This document shows, piece after piece, positions 5,290-5,452 of a DNA stretch of 5,452 nt (position 1 is the stretch's first letter; each line of letters opens with the position of its first letter). Below the pieces are notes generated by a model that saw nothing but the letters and a program-made list of their open reading frames with translations, had not been told where the DNA came from and searched no databases. The position numbers and the translations under genes were made by a program. Source of the stretch: Clostridia bacterium (GTDB lineage: Bacteria; Bacillota_A; Clostridia; Christensenellales; UBA1242); the NCBI GenBank assembly GCA_017508345.1, contig JAFVZD010000052.1:1-5452 (forward strand), given 5' to 3'.

Positions 5290-5452
5290 GTTTAATTTTT
5301 AATAGACTATATAGGACCGCCATTCCACAAAAATTAGTACATCTAACAACACAAGCACCTATTTGGATTCACATCAAAACGGCTTCCGTTACTTTTATAA
5401 TTTTTGCAAGAAATTTCAAGTTCTACATGTCCACCTTACATAGTATACCCCC
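5290..5452 (-). other. Upstream region of the 4354-5277 gene, no clear gene
   Basis: About 160 bp without a supportable gene. A TATAGT (5311-5306) could be a -10 box, but the matching -35 position is only T-rich, so no promoter is called. A small inverted repeat AACGG/CCGTT with a 3-nt loop lies at 5378-5390. The end of another gene could reach in from the right edge: one minus-strand frame stays open to a TGA near 5418, but this is too short to judge. Confidence 0.3.

Noticed and set aside
5290..5452. Riboswitch or T-box leader upstream of the 4354-5277 gene
   Set aside because: No T-box core sequence or known riboswitch motif is present, and there is no terminator/antiterminator pair before the ATG.

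Overview
The window looks like chromosomal DNA of a low-GC Gram-positive bacterium, most likely an uncultured member of the Clostridia. The reasons are the AT-rich base composition, strong AGGAGG-type ribosome binding sites, the use of TTG as well as ATG starts, a Firmicutes-like 23S rRNA 5' region, and intrinsic terminators with U-tracts. Tryptophan is encoded by TGG where I checked it, so a reassigned code is not suggested. I cannot name the species. Everything I can support as a gene lies on the minus strand, so transcription runs from right to left.

From right to left: (1) at 4354-5277, a single-gene unit encoding a membrane-anchored extracytoplasmic protein of unknown function, closed by an intrinsic terminator. 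(2) A regulatory gap at 4031-4353 with that terminator, a 12-bp palindrome, a second weaker terminator-like hairpin, three copies of an octamer, a G-rich patch and a good promoter. (3) A two-gene operon at 975-4030. Its first gene encodes a single-pass membrane protein with a basic cytoplasmic head and a TasA/camelysin-like outer domain. Its second encodes a large surface lipoprotein with three fibronectin-III-like repeats and a transglutaminase-like core with an intact Cys-His-Asp triad. The two genes overlap by one base (TAATG), and a strong terminator follows the second stop codon. (4) A 23S rRNA gene entering from position 502 and running off the left edge. It is preceded by its own textbook promoter (TTGACA-17-TATAAT), a roughly 260-nt structured leader and an array of A-tracts spaced about one helical turn apart.

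The strongest anomaly is the ribosomal RNA arrangement. The 23S gene is not preceded by 16S rRNA. A protein operon with its own terminator lies directly upstream, and a full-strength rRNA-type promoter sits between them. This points to an unlinked 23S transcription unit, unless the assembly has joined two rRNA copies wrongly. The second point of interest is the surface operon, which pairs a probable papain-like transglutaminase or cysteine protease with a membrane-tethered TasA-like protein and may form an enzyme-substrate or enzyme-scaffold pair on the cell surface. That functional link is inference from operon structure only.
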